Positions 1 through 9,145 are shown, numbered from the stretch's first letter. The stretch is 64,000 nt of DNA from Leeuwenhoekiella blandensis MED217 (GCF_000152985.1 NZ_CH672395.1:3693823-3757822), one strand, 5' to 3'. Numbers and translations are program-made. The notes: generated by a model from the sequence alone, not told the origin.

Positions 1-42
1 ATAAATAAAAACTGCGCATGGAGCTGTTTTAGGGTTTTAAAT

Positions 43-1518
43 CTACTGTGTTTGAAAAATAATAGGCAATGAATACAGTACATTTACTGCCTCTCCACGC
101 TGTTTGCCCGGAGTCATATTGGGCAAAGTACTTACGACACGTATAGCCTCCTCTTCTAATTTAGGATGAGGTCCTCGAGAAGCTACATCGGTAACTCGAC
201 CATTTTTATCAATTTTAAAGCGCACATAAATCCTGTTGATACCCTTAAGTCCTAATTCTTTACCCAATTTGGTATTAAAACTTGTATTTACGTGTCGAGC
301 AACTTGTTCAGACATGCATTTTTTACGCTCCTCATTGGTTTGCAGACTTTCACATCCCGGGAAAACCGGTACTTCATCTACAACGGCATAAGGAACATCA
401 TTAAGTACTTTTTGACTTTGAGTTTCTACCACTTCAATGACCTCTATGCCTTCTCCCACAAGAGCCTCATCTAGCATAACATTATTAGGTTTTGATGGGG
501 CTGGTGGAGGAGGTGGTAAAGCCTTTTGATTTGCCTTCTTAAAAAGATTACTTACAAGTTCACGTTCTTCTGTACTTATCTCTTCTTTAGCGTCCAAAGT
601 TGCCTCCAGATCTGCTACTTGCTCTTCAAGGGTAAGTGCTGCTTTATTTTCGGCAAGGCCGTTGTCATCGGTACATCCTACGTAGGTTAGAATTCCCGCA
701 ATGATGGGGATCAGGACTAAGTATTTGAGCCCGGCTCTTTGTTTACTTTGTTTTTGTAACATAACTATTCGTTTTTTGATTAATGAATGATTGAAAAATG
801 TATTGATGAATGAAATATGTTGCGTACCAAAAGCAGTATTTAATAACTGATTGTAATAGGCTTTCATTTCGGTTTTGCGCATTGCCTGAGCATCTGCGAT
901 AAATTCGTGTATTTCAGCTAGTTTATTTTGATAGATATACACCAACGGATTGAACCAAAACACCACACGCATCAACTCAAATAGCATCAAGTCGAGACCG
1001 TGCCAGTGTTTGAGATGCACCTCTTCGTGCGCCATAATGTGCGCTTTCGCTTCAGCATTGATATTTTCACCAATAAAAATGGTTCCCATAAACGTAAAAG
1101 CGGCATCGCTGTTGGGTATGGTGATCATCTTAGGCGTTGTATCATTTTTACGCTTAAACCTAAAGTAGCGCTGAATCTCCTGATATTTTCTGAACAGCAT
1201 TCCCGTGCTGAAAAACACGCCGGCTGCATAAAGTAATAGATAGATACTCCAGTCTGTTTCTTGTGGTACCGGTGCAGCTGCGACCTCACTTGCTTCGGCA
1301 GTTACCACCACTTCTGGTAAAAAGAATATGTTTTCGCGCAGCGGAATTTGATTCTGAAACAATTCAAATTGCATAAAGGGCAATAAAAAGGCCAATAGCG
1401 CTGTGCTTATCAAATAAATTCTATTGATATTGAAGAAGGTTTCTTTGCGAAACCAAAGCTGGTACACAGCTAAAAACAAGGCCTGAAAAACAATAACTTC
1501 GAGTATATATCTTACCAT
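43..1518 (-). CDS. BlaR1/MecR1-type M56 metallopeptidase sensor with C-terminal TonB-like domain
   Basis: A 491-residue membrane sensor protease. By analogy with BlaR1/MecR1 it should sense an envelope signal and cause loss of its partner BlaI-type repressor. N-terminal hydrophobic helices occupy about residues 5-55 and 90-108. A cytoplasmic zinc-peptidase segment has HEEVH at 164-168 and a downstream ELMRVVFWFNP segment. Another hydrophobic segment, LKYLVLIPIIAGILTYVGC, lies near 264-282. Instead of a penicillin-binding sensor domain, the C-terminus (about 380-491) is a TonB_C-like domain with the FPGC...CMSEQ two-cysteine signature. This domain is very similar to that of the TonB protein at 42468-43196. 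A short proline run (ALPPPPPAP) links the parts. It lies 2 bp after the blaI-like gene and is probably co-transcribed with it. The ligand is unknown; beta-lactam sensing should not be assumed. Confidence 0.85.
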   Translation of the reverse strand: MVRYILEVIVFQALFLAVYQLWFRKETFFNINRIYLISTALLAFLLPFMQFELFQNQIPLRENIFFLPEVVVTAEASEVAAAPVPQETDWSIYLLLYAAGVFFSTGMLFRKYQEIQRYFRFKRKNDTTPKMITIPNSDAAFTFMGTIFIGENINAEAKAHIMAHEEVHLKHWHGLDLMLFELMRVVFWFNPLVYIYQNKLAEIHEFIADAQAMRKTEMKAYYNQLLNTAFGTQHISFINTFFNHSLIKKRIVMLQKQSKQRAGLKYLVLIPIIAGILTYVGCTDDNGLAENKAALTLEEQVADLEATLDAKEEISTEERELVSNLFKKANQKALPPPPPAPSKPNNVMLDEALVGEGIEVIEVVETQSQKVLNDVPYAVVDEVPVFPGCESLQTNEERKKCMSEQVARHVNTSFNTKLGKELGLKGINRIYVRFKIDKNGRVTDVASRGPHPKLEEEAIRVVSTLPNMTPGKQRGEAVNVLYSLPIIFQTQ

Positions 1519-1520
1519 AA

Positions 1521-1880
1521 CTAGTCGTCTTTATTAATTTCTTTTAAAATAGATTCGAGTTCACTCGCGCTCATTTCTTTCTTTTTCACAAAGAAGGAAA
1601 CCATGCTTTTGAAGCTTCCGTTAAAATAATCATTGACCATTTTAGACATCGAAGCACTGCTGTACTCTGATTTTTTCACTAACGGAAAATAAATATGACC
1701 TCTACCCTGCTTCTTAAATCCTACAAACTCTTTGGTCTCCAGAATACGTACGATTGTTGAGACTGTATTATACGCCGGTTTTGGCTCAGGCATCACCTCT
1801 AGCATCGCTGCTACATTGGCTTCACCAAGATCCCACAGGATCTGCATTACTTCTTCTTCGGCTTTGGTTAACTGTTTCAT
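1521..1880 (-). CDS. BlaI/MecI/CopY-family transcriptional repressor
   Basis: A 119-residue winged-helix DNA-binding protein of the Penicillinase_R family. The start MKQLTKAEEEVMQILWDLGEANVAAM and the AYNTVSTIVRILETK recognition helix region are typical. The C-terminal half (about 75-119) is the dimerisation and proteolysis-sensitive part in BlaI relatives. It is first in a two-gene unit with the M56 sensor protease, the usual blaI-blaR order. A perfect palindrome plus a second inverted repeat overlap its predicted promoter (1922-1961), so autorepression relieved by the sensor is the likely control. No beta-lactamase gene is nearby, so the regulon is unknown. Confidence 0.92.
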   Translation of the reverse strand: MKQLTKAEEEVMQILWDLGEANVAAMLEVMPEPKPAYNTVSTIVRILETKEFVGFKKQGRGHIYFPLVKKSEYSSASMSKMVNDYFNGSFKSMVSFFVKKKEMSASELESILKEINKDD

Positions 1881-1921
1881 AATTTACTGTTTAGGGAATT
1901 AATTTTGCGTGTTGAACATTT

Positions 1922-1961
1922 CAAATATAACTAATTAATTAGTTAAACTAACAAATTAGTT
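1922..1961 (-). promoter_or_regulatory. Predicted blaI promoter with overlapping palindromic operators
   Basis: The minus strand carries TATATTTG (1929-1922), an exact match to the Bacteroidota -7 consensus TAnnTTTG, and TTTG (1955-1952) 22 nt upstream as a -33 element. Between and over them lie a perfect 18-bp palindrome, TAACTAATTAATTAGTTA (1928-1945), and a second inverted repeat, AACTAA-N4-TTAGTT (1946-1961). Two adjacent dyads covering both promoter elements are what a dimeric BlaI-type repressor would need. The sequence match is direct; repressor binding is inferred. Confidence 0.7.
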
Positions 1962-1974
1962 AATTAATTTTCAT

Positions 1975-2014
1975 AAAAAATCCTGTAGACCAGTATTTAC
2001 AAGACCTACAGGAT
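1975..2014 (-). terminator. Intrinsic terminator after the DUF2797 gene
   Basis: A 9-bp perfect stem, ATCCTGTAG (1980-1988) with CTACAGGAT (2006-2014), is followed on the minus strand by six T. It separates the DUF2797 gene from the downstream blaI promoter. Confidence 0.8.
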
Positions 2015-2040
2015 GCTATTTTTCCTGACTTACCAGGGCT

Positions 2041-2838
2041 TTACGCCGAAACACCGATACTTACAACATAACCTTCCCAGTTACGCACATTAAATACCGT
2101 ACCATCTTCAAAAATGAGGTACTGCCCTTTTATTCCTTTTAAAACACCCTGATACTCTGGGGTCTTTTCAAGATTTAAACTTTTCAGTTTTTTAGGGTAT
2201 TGCAACACCGGGAATTCAATATTGGTTTCCTGATTGCTGGCGATGTAGTACTCTAGTGCCTCCTCTGGAATGTATTGTTTTAAGGCATCACGCTGCTCAA
2301 CAAGATTCTCATCTTCGATCTCATTCTTGAGCATTTTGCGCCAGTTGGTTTTATCAGCTATATGTTCTTTAAGAGCGACTTCGGTGATTCCTGCCAAATA
2401 CCGGTTGGGAACCTCAACGATCTCAATCGCTTCGTGCGCACCTTGATCTATCCAACGCGTAGGAACTTGGGTTTTGCGCGTTACGCCCACTTTTACATTA
2501 CTGCTGTTTGCGAGATATACAATATGCGGCTGTAATTGCACTTTTTTCTCATACTCCAGATCGCGATCTTCCTGATCCAGATGCGCCTTACTCAGCTCAG
2601 GTTTCATAATCCAGTCGGCTGCTTGTGGCACTTTATAAAAGTCTTCGTAGCAATAACCTTGGCGATATATCTTCTTATTAAGACCACATGCGAGGCATTG
2701 ATATTTTAAAAATTCGATGCGTATTTCTTTATCCAAAAGCTGGTTTACGTGAATAAAATCATCTTCAAAAACCAAATAATATTGCACCGGATTTTGGAGT
2801 TCGGTTTGCATTTTGGTGAGTACGCCTTGGTATTGCAT
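2041..2838 (-). CDS. DUF2797 family protein
   Basis: A 265-residue cytoplasmic protein of uncharacterised family DUF2797. A cysteine cluster (CLACG at 48-52 and C63 in RQGYC) resembles part of a zinc site. The core has the family-like stretch IVYLANSSNVKVGVTR (about 106-121), TRWIDQGA and ITEVALKEHIADKTNWRKML. The KVGVTR/TRWIDQGA pattern resembles GIY-YIG-like folds, but I cannot assign a catalytic function. No signal peptide or membrane segment is visible. It is divergent from the GH3-family gene across 99 bp and ends before a clear terminator, so it is probably monocistronic. Confidence 0.75.
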   Translation of the reverse strand: MQYQGVLTKMQTELQNPVQYYLVFEDDFIHVNQLLDKEIRIEFLKYQCLACGLNKKIYRQGYCYEDFYKVPQAADWIMKPELSKAHLDQEDRDLEYEKKVQLQPHIVYLANSSNVKVGVTRKTQVPTRWIDQGAHEAIEIVEVPNRYLAGITEVALKEHIADKTNWRKMLKNEIEDENLVEQRDALKQYIPEEALEYYIASNQETNIEFPVLQYPKKLKSLNLEKTPEYQGVLKGIKGQYLIFEDGTVFNVRNWEGYVVSIGVSA

Positions 2839-2937
2839 AAAAGTGAAGGATGTTGAATTAATTCGATTTAAAAAAAGTATTTTTAGGCGTGATTTTTTAT
2901 CAATCCTAATAAACTAGAGCTCAAATATACTAACAAA

Positions 2938-4461
2938 ATGCCGATACCCTTAGTCAATTCTATCGCCAGCTGGTTTCTCAAAAAGCGTATTCACCAGATG
3001 GAATTGTTTCTAAAATATCCTCACGAAGTTCAGAATGAATTGTTGCTGAAGTTAGTACACAAAGCAAAAAACACAGAGATTGGTAAAAAATACGGGTTTA
3101 AGGATATTCGTTCCTATAACGATTTTGCCCAACAAGTCCCTATCACCAATTATGAGGCTTCACACGAAATGATCGAGCGCGCGCGTCGTGGTGAAAGCAA
3201 TATCTTTTGGCCTTCGCCGGTTAAATTGTTTGCGCAGAGCAGCGGTACCACCAATGCAAAAAGCAAGTACATTCCTGTAAGTCCGGAAGCGCTAGAAGAT
3301 TGTCACTATGCTGCAAGTAAAGACTTGCTTTGCGTATACCTCAACAACAACCCAGACTCTCAATTATTTACGGGAAAGAGTTTGCGTCTGGGGGGAAGCA
3401 AAAAACTTTATGAAAGTAACGGCACTTCGTATGGTGATCTTTCGGCAATACTGATTGACAATATGCCGTTTTGGGCAGAATTCAGCAGTACGCCCGGTAA
3501 TGAAGTTTCACTTATGAGTGATTGGGAAGTAAAGATGCAAGCGATCGTACAGGAGACCATTCAGGAAAAAGTGACGAGTCTTGCAGGTGTGCCCTCATGG
3601 ATGCTGGTGCTTATCAATAATATTTTAGAATCTACCGGTAAAGAAAGTCTTTTTGAGGTTTGGCCCAATCTGGAGGTTTACTTTCACGGCGGGGTGAGTT
3701 TTGAACCTTACAGAGATCAATACCGCAAAGTATTACCGCGTCACGACTTTAAATATTATGAGATCTATAATGCTTCTGAAGGCTTTTTTGCGCTTCAGGA
3801 TAAAAATGGGAGGAGCGATCTTTTATTGATGCTGGATTATGGGATTTTCTACGAATTCATCCCAATGAACTGTTACGGAGAACCCGACCAGAAGATCATT
3901 CCGCTTAGCGAAGTTGAAAAAGGAAAGAACTATGCGATTGTGATTACCACAAACAGTGGTTTGTGGCGTTACCGCGTGGGAGACACGGTACGGTTTACCT
4001 CTATCGATCCCTATCGCGTACGCGTAAGTGGCCGTACCAAACATCACATCAATGCCTTTGGCGAAGAATTAATTATCGAAAATGCCGAAGAAGCCCTTAA
4101 AAAAGCTACAGCACTCACAAACTCTGAAATTGTAGATTATACGGCGGCTCCCATTTTTATGGACGGAAAAGAAAAAGGTGCTCACGAATGGTTTATTGAG
4201 TTTAAAGTGGCTCCTAAGAATCCGGAACAATTCAACCATATATTTGATAAGGCTTTGCAAGAGATCAATAGCGATTATGAAGCTAAACGTAAAAACAACA
4301 TGACATTAAATCCCCCTACAATTCATTATGCACGAACCAATCTTTTCTACGATTGGTTGAAATCGAAAAACAAACTTGGTGGTCAACACAAAGTGCCTCG
4401 ACTTAGCAATTCTCGCGAACTTGTTGAAGAGTTACGTGTTTTAAACACAGCTTTTGCTTAA
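2938..4461 (+). CDS. GH3-family acyl-adenylate-forming enzyme
   Basis: A 507-residue member of the GH3 family. In plants, GH3 enzymes adenylate hormone carboxylates and conjugate them to amino acids; the bacterial substrates are largely unknown. ATP-binding signatures are visible: SSGTT at 101-105 (the phosphate-binding loop of adenylate-forming enzymes), YNASEGFFAL near 278-287, and LWRYRVGDTVRF near 341-352 before the mobile C-terminal domain, in which K381-like residues follow SGRTKHHINAFGEELI. Length fits the family. No carrier-protein or ligase partner lies next to it. The family call is secure. The database name 'auxin-responsive promoter' is historical and does not imply auxin chemistry here. 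Confidence 0.85.
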   Translation: MPIPLVNSIASWFLKKRIHQMELFLKYPHEVQNELLLKLVHKAKNTEIGKKYGFKDIRSYNDFAQQVPITNYEASHEMIERARRGESNIFWPSPVKLFAQSSGTTNAKSKYIPVSPEALEDCHYAASKDLLCVYLNNNPDSQLFTGKSLRLGGSKKLYESNGTSYGDLSAILIDNMPFWAEFSSTPGNEVSLMSDWEVKMQAIVQETIQEKVTSLAGVPSWMLVLINNILESTGKESLFEVWPNLEVYFHGGVSFEPYRDQYRKVLPRHDFKYYEIYNASEGFFALQDKNGRSDLLLMLDYGIFYEFIPMNCYGEPDQKIIPLSEVEKGKNYAIVITTNSGLWRYRVGDTVRFTSIDPYRVRVSGRTKHHINAFGEELIIENAEEALKKATALTNSEIVDYTAAPIFMDGKEKGAHEWFIEFKVAPKNPEQFNHIFDKALQEINSDYEAKRKNNMTLNPPTIHYARTNLFYDWLKSKNKLGGQHKVPRLSNSRELVEELRVLNTAFA

Positions 4462-4525
4462 GTCTTCTTCTTTCAAAATTTCACTTTAACGAATTTTCAT
4501 TCCGCTTTAACTAAAATATTGGCAT

Positions 4526-5569
4526 ATGCGCCCAGTCTCCCTTAAATTGGATGCAACAAATCACAACTCAAATTACTCACGCTTTTCGAAGCTTATAGCT
4601 TTGACACTGATAGTAACGCTGAAAACAGTGTTACTATCGGGACAAAGCAAACTAAGTCAACAAGACTTAGCATTTTCAAGAGTGCCCTCACCCATTTTAT
4701 TTGCAAACAGGTATATGTCTAGTGCAGACAATACCTATGCTGTTACAGAATTGAGCTTTAATACAGCAGCTGATGAATATGCTACCTGTATGTATCAAAA
4801 AAGCCTTGTGGTAGTCTCTAACCGAAAATTGAACAGACGTACCATTTTAGGGCAAAGTGACTATAAACTTCTGGGCTTTACGCAACAAAAATCGACCTGG
4901 AGTGTTCCTTATCTTTTGCCCGGGGTTTTTACCGGTAAGACCAATCACGGCGGAATCACATTTAACAAAAACGGAACTCAAGTATTTTTTACCAAAACAC
5001 TTTCTACCCCAAATACCTACGCGCTATTTACTGCTCATAAAAGCACCAGTTATAACCATTTATGGCGCGATGAAAAACAAATTATAGTAGCCGCCTCAGG
5101 ATTTTCTATTGAAAACCCTTGGCTAAGTACCGATGGAAAGCTTCTGTACTTCTCCAGTAACATGCCGGGTGGTTTTGGCGGATATGATCTATATGCGGTT
5201 CAGGTTTTCAAAAATGGAGTGATTGGGAAACCTTATAATTTAGGCGCACAAATCAACTCGAGCGCTAATGAGAACTTCCCGAGTTTGAATCCTGACAACA
5301 CCCAACTTTATTTTGCTTCAGACCGCAAAGAATCTATAGGTGGTTATGATATTTTTTATGCGTTTACCGATACCAAATCCTACAGCGCACCTAAAAATAT
5401 GGGCACGACTATAAATTCTTCTTCTAATGAGATACGATTCATTCCCACAAGCTCGACTTCGGGCTACTTCAGCTCTAATAAAAATTCGTTAAGCAGAACA
5501 ATGAACGTTTATGCTTACGAAAAAGTAGCAGCAGCTGCAGAATTTTCAACTAGTTCACAGCAAGACTAA
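4526..5569 (+). CDS. Secreted PD40 (WD40-like) beta-propeller protein
   Basis: A 347-residue protein with an N-terminal hydrophobic export segment (about 23-41, ending LLSGQS), so probably periplasmic or envelope-associated. At least two PD40/TolB-like propeller blades are readable: PWLSTDGKLLYFSSNMPGG near 198 and FPSLNPDNTQLYFASDRK near 250, each followed by GGYDLY/GGYDIF. Bacteroidota often attach such repeats to OmpA-like peptidoglycan-binding domains (as in T9SS PorE-type proteins). Here no OmpA domain follows, so it may be a truncated or stand-alone version. It lies 64 bp after the GH3-family gene; co-transcription is possible. Confidence 0.65.
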   Translation: MRPVSLKLDATNHNSNYSRFSKLIALTLIVTLKTVLLSGQSKLSQQDLAFSRVPSPILFANRYMSSADNTYAVTELSFNTAADEYATCMYQKSLVVVSNRKLNRRTILGQSDYKLLGFTQQKSTWSVPYLLPGVFTGKTNHGGITFNKNGTQVFFTKTLSTPNTYALFTAHKSTSYNHLWRDEKQIIVAASGFSIENPWLSTDGKLLYFSSNMPGGFGGYDLYAVQVFKNGVIGKPYNLGAQINSSANENFPSLNPDNTQLYFASDRKESIGGYDIFYAFTDTKSYSAPKNMGTTINSSSNEIRFIPTSSTSGYFSSNKNSLSRTMNVYAYEKVAAAAEFSTSSQQD

Positions 5570-5634
5570 AAGGCTTAGTAAAAAATAACTTTTTGATTTT
5601 AAGGTTAGTTTTGGATATTGAAATTTTTAGCGAC

Positions 5635-5662
5635 AAAAAAAGGCCCGGAAAATTCCGAGCCT
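5635..5662 (-). terminator. Intrinsic terminator of the clpP-clpX unit
   Basis: A stem of nine pairs with one mismatch (AGGCCCGGAA at 5641-5650 with TTCCGAGCCT at 5653-5662) is followed on the minus strand by seven T. It lies 22 bp after the clpX stop. Confidence 0.85.
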
Positions 5663-5684
5663 GTCCTTTTCTATTTCGAACCCA

Positions 5685-6917
5685 TTAAGAAACTGCTTTC
5701 AGCTTTTTAATGGTTGATTTCTCTAATTTAAACTCTGCGTATTCTTTATCTACCTTAAAACTGTTCAAATCTGAACTTGGCAGATCAAACATCGCATCGG
5801 TAAAAATCGCTTCACATAAAGAACGTAATCCACGAGCACCCAGTTTATATTCAATTGCTTTATTTACGATATAATCTAAAGCCGGACCTGTGATCTCAAA
5901 TTCAATATCATCCATCTCAAAGAGCTTCTCATATTGTTTGATGATCGCATTTTTAGGTTCAGTAAGAATTGCTCTTAAGGTTTTAGCATCTAAAGGATCC
6001 ATATGCGTAAGTACCGGTAAACGCCCAATGATTTCCGGAATCAATCCAAAATCTTTCAAGTCTTTAGGAATGATGTATTTTAAAAGATTCTCACGATCTA
6101 TTACATCTTCACTCATACTTGCACTAAAGCCTACCGCTTGCATATTTAAACGCTTGCTGATCACACGTTCAATACCATCAAACGCACCACCGGCTACAAA
6201 CAAAATATGCTCGGTATTCACCTCGATAAACTTCTGGTCAGGGTGCTTACGACCACCTTTAGGTGGTACATTAACCGTTGTTCCTTCAAGAAGCTTCAAT
6301 AAAGCCTGCTGAACACCTTCTCCGCTCACATCACGTGTTATGGAAGGATTATCACTTTTGCGTGCGATTTTATCAATCTCATCGATAAATACGATTCCGC
6401 GTTGCGCTTTTTCAAGATTATAATCTGCAGCTTGTAATAGCCGCGTTAAAATACTCTCTACATCTTCACCTACATAACCTGCTTCAGTAAGCACTGTTGC
6501 GTCTACGATCGCTAATGGCACATTGAGCATACGTGCAATAGTTTTTGCCATCAGGGTTTTACCCGTACCGGTTTGCCCAACCATTACAATGTTACTCTTT
6601 TGTATCTCTATATCATCTTCAGTTTCTGGCTGTAATAAACGTTTATAATGGTTATAAACCGCCACGGCCATAACTTTTTTGGTATAGTCCTGACCAATGA
6701 TATACTCGTCTAAAAAGTCTTTAATCTCTTTAGGTTTTTTTAAAGTGAGATCACCATCTAGTCCATTCTTATCAGACTCTTTTGCCTCTTCAAGCACGAT
6801 CCCGTGGGCTTGCTCAATGCAGCGGTCACAAATATGTGCGTCCAAACCTGCAATAAGCAAGTTGGTTTCAGGCTTTTTTCTGCCACAAAATGAACATTCT
6901 AATTCTTCTTTCGCCAT
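5685..6917 (-). CDS. clpX: ATP-dependent Clp protease ATP-binding subunit ClpX
   Basis: The 410-residue AAA+ unfoldase that feeds substrates to ClpP. An N-terminal zinc-binding domain has C8-x2-C11 and C30-x2-C33. Walker A is GQTGTGKT at 114-121, the GYVGED pore loop is near 150, Walker B is VFIDEIDK near 173-180, and the [11 protein letters not shown] loop follows. The C-terminal small domain has [18 protein letters not shown] (sensor 2 arginine). Length is typical. It lies 45 bp after clpP on the same strand with a strong terminator behind it, so clpP and clpX form one unit. Confidence 0.98.
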   Translation of the reverse strand: MAKEELECSFCGRKKPETNLLIAGLDAHICDRCIEQAHGIVLEEAKESDKNGLDGDLTLKKPKEIKDFLDEYIIGQDYTKKVMAVAVYNHYKRLLQPETEDDIEIQKSNIVMVGQTGTGKTLMAKTIARMLNVPLAIVDATVLTEAGYVGEDVESILTRLLQAADYNLEKAQRGIVFIDEIDKIARKSDNPSITRDVSGEGVQQALLKLLEGTTVNVPPKGGRKHPDQKFIEVNTEHILFVAGGAFDGIERVISKRLNMQAVGFSASMSEDVIDRENLLKYIIPKDLKDFGLIPEIIGRLPVLTHMDPLDAKTLRAILTEPKNAIIKQYEKLFEMDDIEFEITGPALDYIVNKAIEYKLGARGLRSLCEAIFTDAMFDLPSSDLNSFKVDKEYAEFKLEKSTIKKLKAVS

Positions 6918-6962
6918 AATTCAATCTTTTGGGTATTCAACAACTTAAAAAAGTTGGTTTAC

Positions 6963-7637
6963 TTAATCTCTCGCGAGGATCTCGTCTATCATTCCATATT
7001 CTAAAGCTTTATCAGCTTTCATCCAGTAATCGCGATCACTATCTTCATACACCTTATCATAGGTTTGACCAGAATGCTTCGCAATAATATTGTAAAGCTC
7101 TTCTTTTAAGGTAAGAATTTCTTTAGCTGTAATTTCAATATCGCTTGCTTGTCCTTGTGCTCCACCCATAGGCTGATGAATCATCACACGAGAGTGTGTT
7201 AATCCACTGCGTTTTCCTTTAGCTCCGGCGCACAATAAAACCGCTCCCATAGAAGCCGCCATACCTGTACAAATCGTCGCAACATCTGGCTTAATAAATT
7301 GCATGGTATCATAAATCCCTAAACCGGCATAAACACTACCACCCGGTGAATTGATATAGATCTGAATATCTTTTGAAGCGTCTGCACTTTCTAAAAACAA
7401 CAGCTGTGCCTGTACAATATTTGCAACCTGGTCGTTAATCCCGGTTCCTAGAAAGATAATGCGATCCATCATCAAACGTGAAAAAACGTCCATAGCAACA
7501 GCATTCATTTGACGTTCTTCGATAATATTTGGAGTAAGACCTACAGGATACATGCTGCTTACGATTTTATCATAGTACATGCTATTTATACCCTGATCTT
7601 TGATCGCGTATTTTTTAAATTCGTCTGCGTAGTTCAT
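6963..7637 (-). CDS. clpP: ATP-dependent Clp protease proteolytic subunit ClpP
   Basis: The serine peptidase of the ClpXP complex, 224 residues from the ATG at 7637. The catalytic triad is Ser129 (AASMG), His154 (MIHQPMGG) and Asp203 (SDRDYW), with E. coli-like spacing. A longer reading from a TTG at 7676 adds 13 residues (starting [11 protein letters not shown]). I reject it because the [13 protein letters not shown] start matches flavobacterial ClpP and the extra sequence is a run of palindromes (7647-7672). It pairs with clpX just downstream. Confidence 0.97.
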   Translation of the reverse strand: MNYADEFKKYAIKDQGINSMYYDKIVSSMYPVGLTPNIIEERQMNAVAMDVFSRLMMDRIIFLGTGINDQVANIVQAQLLFLESADASKDIQIYINSPGGSVYAGLGIYDTMQFIKPDVATICTGMAASMGAVLLCAGAKGKRSGLTHSRVMIHQPMGGAQGQASDIEITAKEILTLKEELYNIIAKHSGQTYDKVYEDSDRDYWMKADKALEYGMIDEILARD

Positions 7638-7646
7638 AGTATTTTT

Positions 7647-7672
7647 TTCAAGTTCTTGAAGTGCTAAGCACT
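7647..7672. promoter_or_regulatory. Two adjacent palindromes in the clpP leader
   Basis: TTCAAG-TT-CTTGAA (arms 7647-7652 and 7655-7660) directly abuts AGTGCT-A-AGCACT (arms 7660-7665 and 7667-7672), 10-35 bp upstream of the clpP ATG. I found no consensus -7 box here (the nearest is TATTTTGG, one base short). These dyads may be an operator or an mRNA structure. Function is unproven. Confidence 0.4.
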
Positions 7673-7690
7673 CCAAAATAAAAGTTCATT

Positions 7691-7713
7691 AAAAAAGGTG
7701 TATTAAACACCTT
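7691..7713 (-). terminator. Second tandem terminator hairpin after tig
   Basis: AAGGTGT (7695-7701) pairs with ACACCTT (7707-7713) around a 5-nt loop, with T6 following on the minus strand. It lies just beyond the first tig terminator, as a backup. Confidence 0.6.
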
Positions 7714-7727
7714 ACTAATTTTTAAGT

Positions 7728-7761
7728 AAAAAGGCGTTTCAACATACCGTTAAAACGCCTT
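7728..7761 (-). terminator. Intrinsic terminator of tig
   Basis: AAGGCGTTT (7731-7739) pairs perfectly with AAACGCCTT (7753-7761); a T-run follows on the minus strand. It begins 27 bp past the tig stop. Confidence 0.8.
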
Positions 7762-7788
7762 AAAGATACTATATAAATTAGAGAATTA

Positions 7789-9111
7789 CTAGTTGTAAAC
7801 TTCTTTGACAAACTCGTCAAAAGTCACTTCTTTCTCTTTTAATTTTACATTCTCTTTAAAGAAATCAAGCAATTTTTTATTCATCAACTGCTCAGATAAT
7901 CTTTTAACTTCGTCTTGATTGCTCAAAATACGTGCTGCAATACCTTCAAGCTCTTCGTCTTTAGGATCGTTTTGGCCAAACTGCGCCATCTGTGCTTTGA
8001 TCATTTCTTTTGCATAAGCTTTGATCTCTTCAAAAGTGATTTGTAGCTCGTTATCTGCGATGATCTTACCTTCGATCAACTGGTAACGTAAGCCTTTTTC
8101 AGAACGCTCGTACTCTTCAACAGCCTCTTCAAAAGTCAGCTCCTTCTCTCCACTTCTCTGAATCCATTTCTTTAAGAATTCAGCAGGAAGATCAAATTCT
8201 GTATTCTCGATCAATCTTTCGGTTACATCATTAAGCAACTGCTGATCGCTTTGTTGCTTGAATTGATTTTCACCTTCTTCTTTAATTTTTTCTTTAAGCT
8301 CAGTTACCGATGTGATCACACCAGGACCATAAAGTTTATCAAAAAGCTCCTGATCTAGATCTGCAGGCTCTCTGCGGTTTACTTCTTCAATAGTAAAAGA
8401 AACTTCAAGATTTTTCTCTTTTGCTTCTTCTTCTGAAAGACCAAGGAATGAACGGTAGTCACCGGCTTCTTCAAAAAGACCTTTTGTTGAAACGGTAACG
8501 GTGTCACCCACTTTTGCTCCAACAAATGCTGAAGTATTTGCTTTACCTTTAAGCTTAGCTACTTCAAACATAGTTTTCTTTTCAAACTCAGCCTCTTCAT
8601 TTACAAAACTACCAGAAACCTCATCATCGTTCTCAACCTCTTGCTTGCTGGTGATTTTTCCGTATTGTTTTTGAATCGTAGTGATTTGATTGTCTACCAT
8701 TTTATCGTCAACAACAATCGTATAGCTTGTGATCGCTTTTTTAGGCTGAAGATCTACTTCAAACTTAGGCGCAAGACCTAATTCAAATTCAAAGGTATAA
8801 TCACCTGCATCCCAATTAAGATCTTCTTGGTCTTTAGGTAACGGATTACCTAAAACATCAAGCTTCTCCTCGGTAAGATATTTTTGCAAACTGTCTTGCA
8901 AAAGCTTGTTAACCTCATCTACCAAAACGGCCTTACCATACTGCTTTTGCACAAGCCCCATTGGTACGTGACCTTTTCTAAAACCAGGAATGTTTGCAGA
9001 CTTTCTATAATCTTTAAGTACTTTTTGTACTTTCTCATTATAGTCGTCTTTTGCAATATCTACCTTAAGTACTGCATTTAAATCATCAATATTCTCGCGT
9101 GTAATATTCAT
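7789..9111 (-). CDS. tig: Trigger factor (ribosome-associated chaperone)
   Basis: A 440-residue chaperone that binds the ribosome exit tunnel and emerging chains. The N-terminal ribosome-docking motif GFRKGHVP is at 43-50. A PPIase-like region follows (about 160-250), degenerate as is common in Bacteroidota. The C-terminal substrate-binding arms are charged and helical (about 260-440). The gene order tig, clpP, clpX follows the widespread bacterial arrangement. It has its own promoter (9146-9176) and tandem terminators, so it appears to be transcribed separately from clpPX. Confidence 0.95.
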   Translation of the reverse strand: MNITRENIDDLNAVLKVDIAKDDYNEKVQKVLKDYRKSANIPGFRKGHVPMGLVQKQYGKAVLVDEVNKLLQDSLQKYLTEEKLDVLGNPLPKDQEDLNWDAGDYTFEFELGLAPKFEVDLQPKKAITSYTIVVDDKMVDNQITTIQKQYGKITSKQEVENDDEVSGSFVNEEAEFEKKTMFEVAKLKGKANTSAFVGAKVGDTVTVSTKGLFEEAGDYRSFLGLSEEEAKEKNLEVSFTIEEVNRREPADLDQELFDKLYGPGVITSVTELKEKIKEEGENQFKQQSDQQLLNDVTERLIENTEFDLPAEFLKKWIQRSGEKELTFEEAVEEYERSEKGLRYQLIEGKIIADNELQITFEEIKAYAKEMIKAQMAQFGQNDPKDEELEGIAARILSNQDEVKRLSEQLMNKKLLDFFKENVKLKEKEVTFDEFVKEVYN

Positions 9112-9145
9112 CTTCTAGTGATATTTTCCTATAAAATTTGGAGTG

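Noticed and set aside
43-1880. Beta-lactam resistance cassette
   Set aside because: The BlaI/M56 pair lacks a penicillin-binding sensor domain and no beta-lactamase or PBP gene is nearby.
5890-6312. 140-residue plus-strand open frame opposite clpX
   Set aside because: It is an antisense shadow of a conserved gene, with no family resemblance or start signals.
7638-7676. ClpP N-terminal extension from a TTG at 7676
   Set aside because: The added residues come from palindromic leader DNA and do not match ClpP; the ATG at 7637 gives the standard start.
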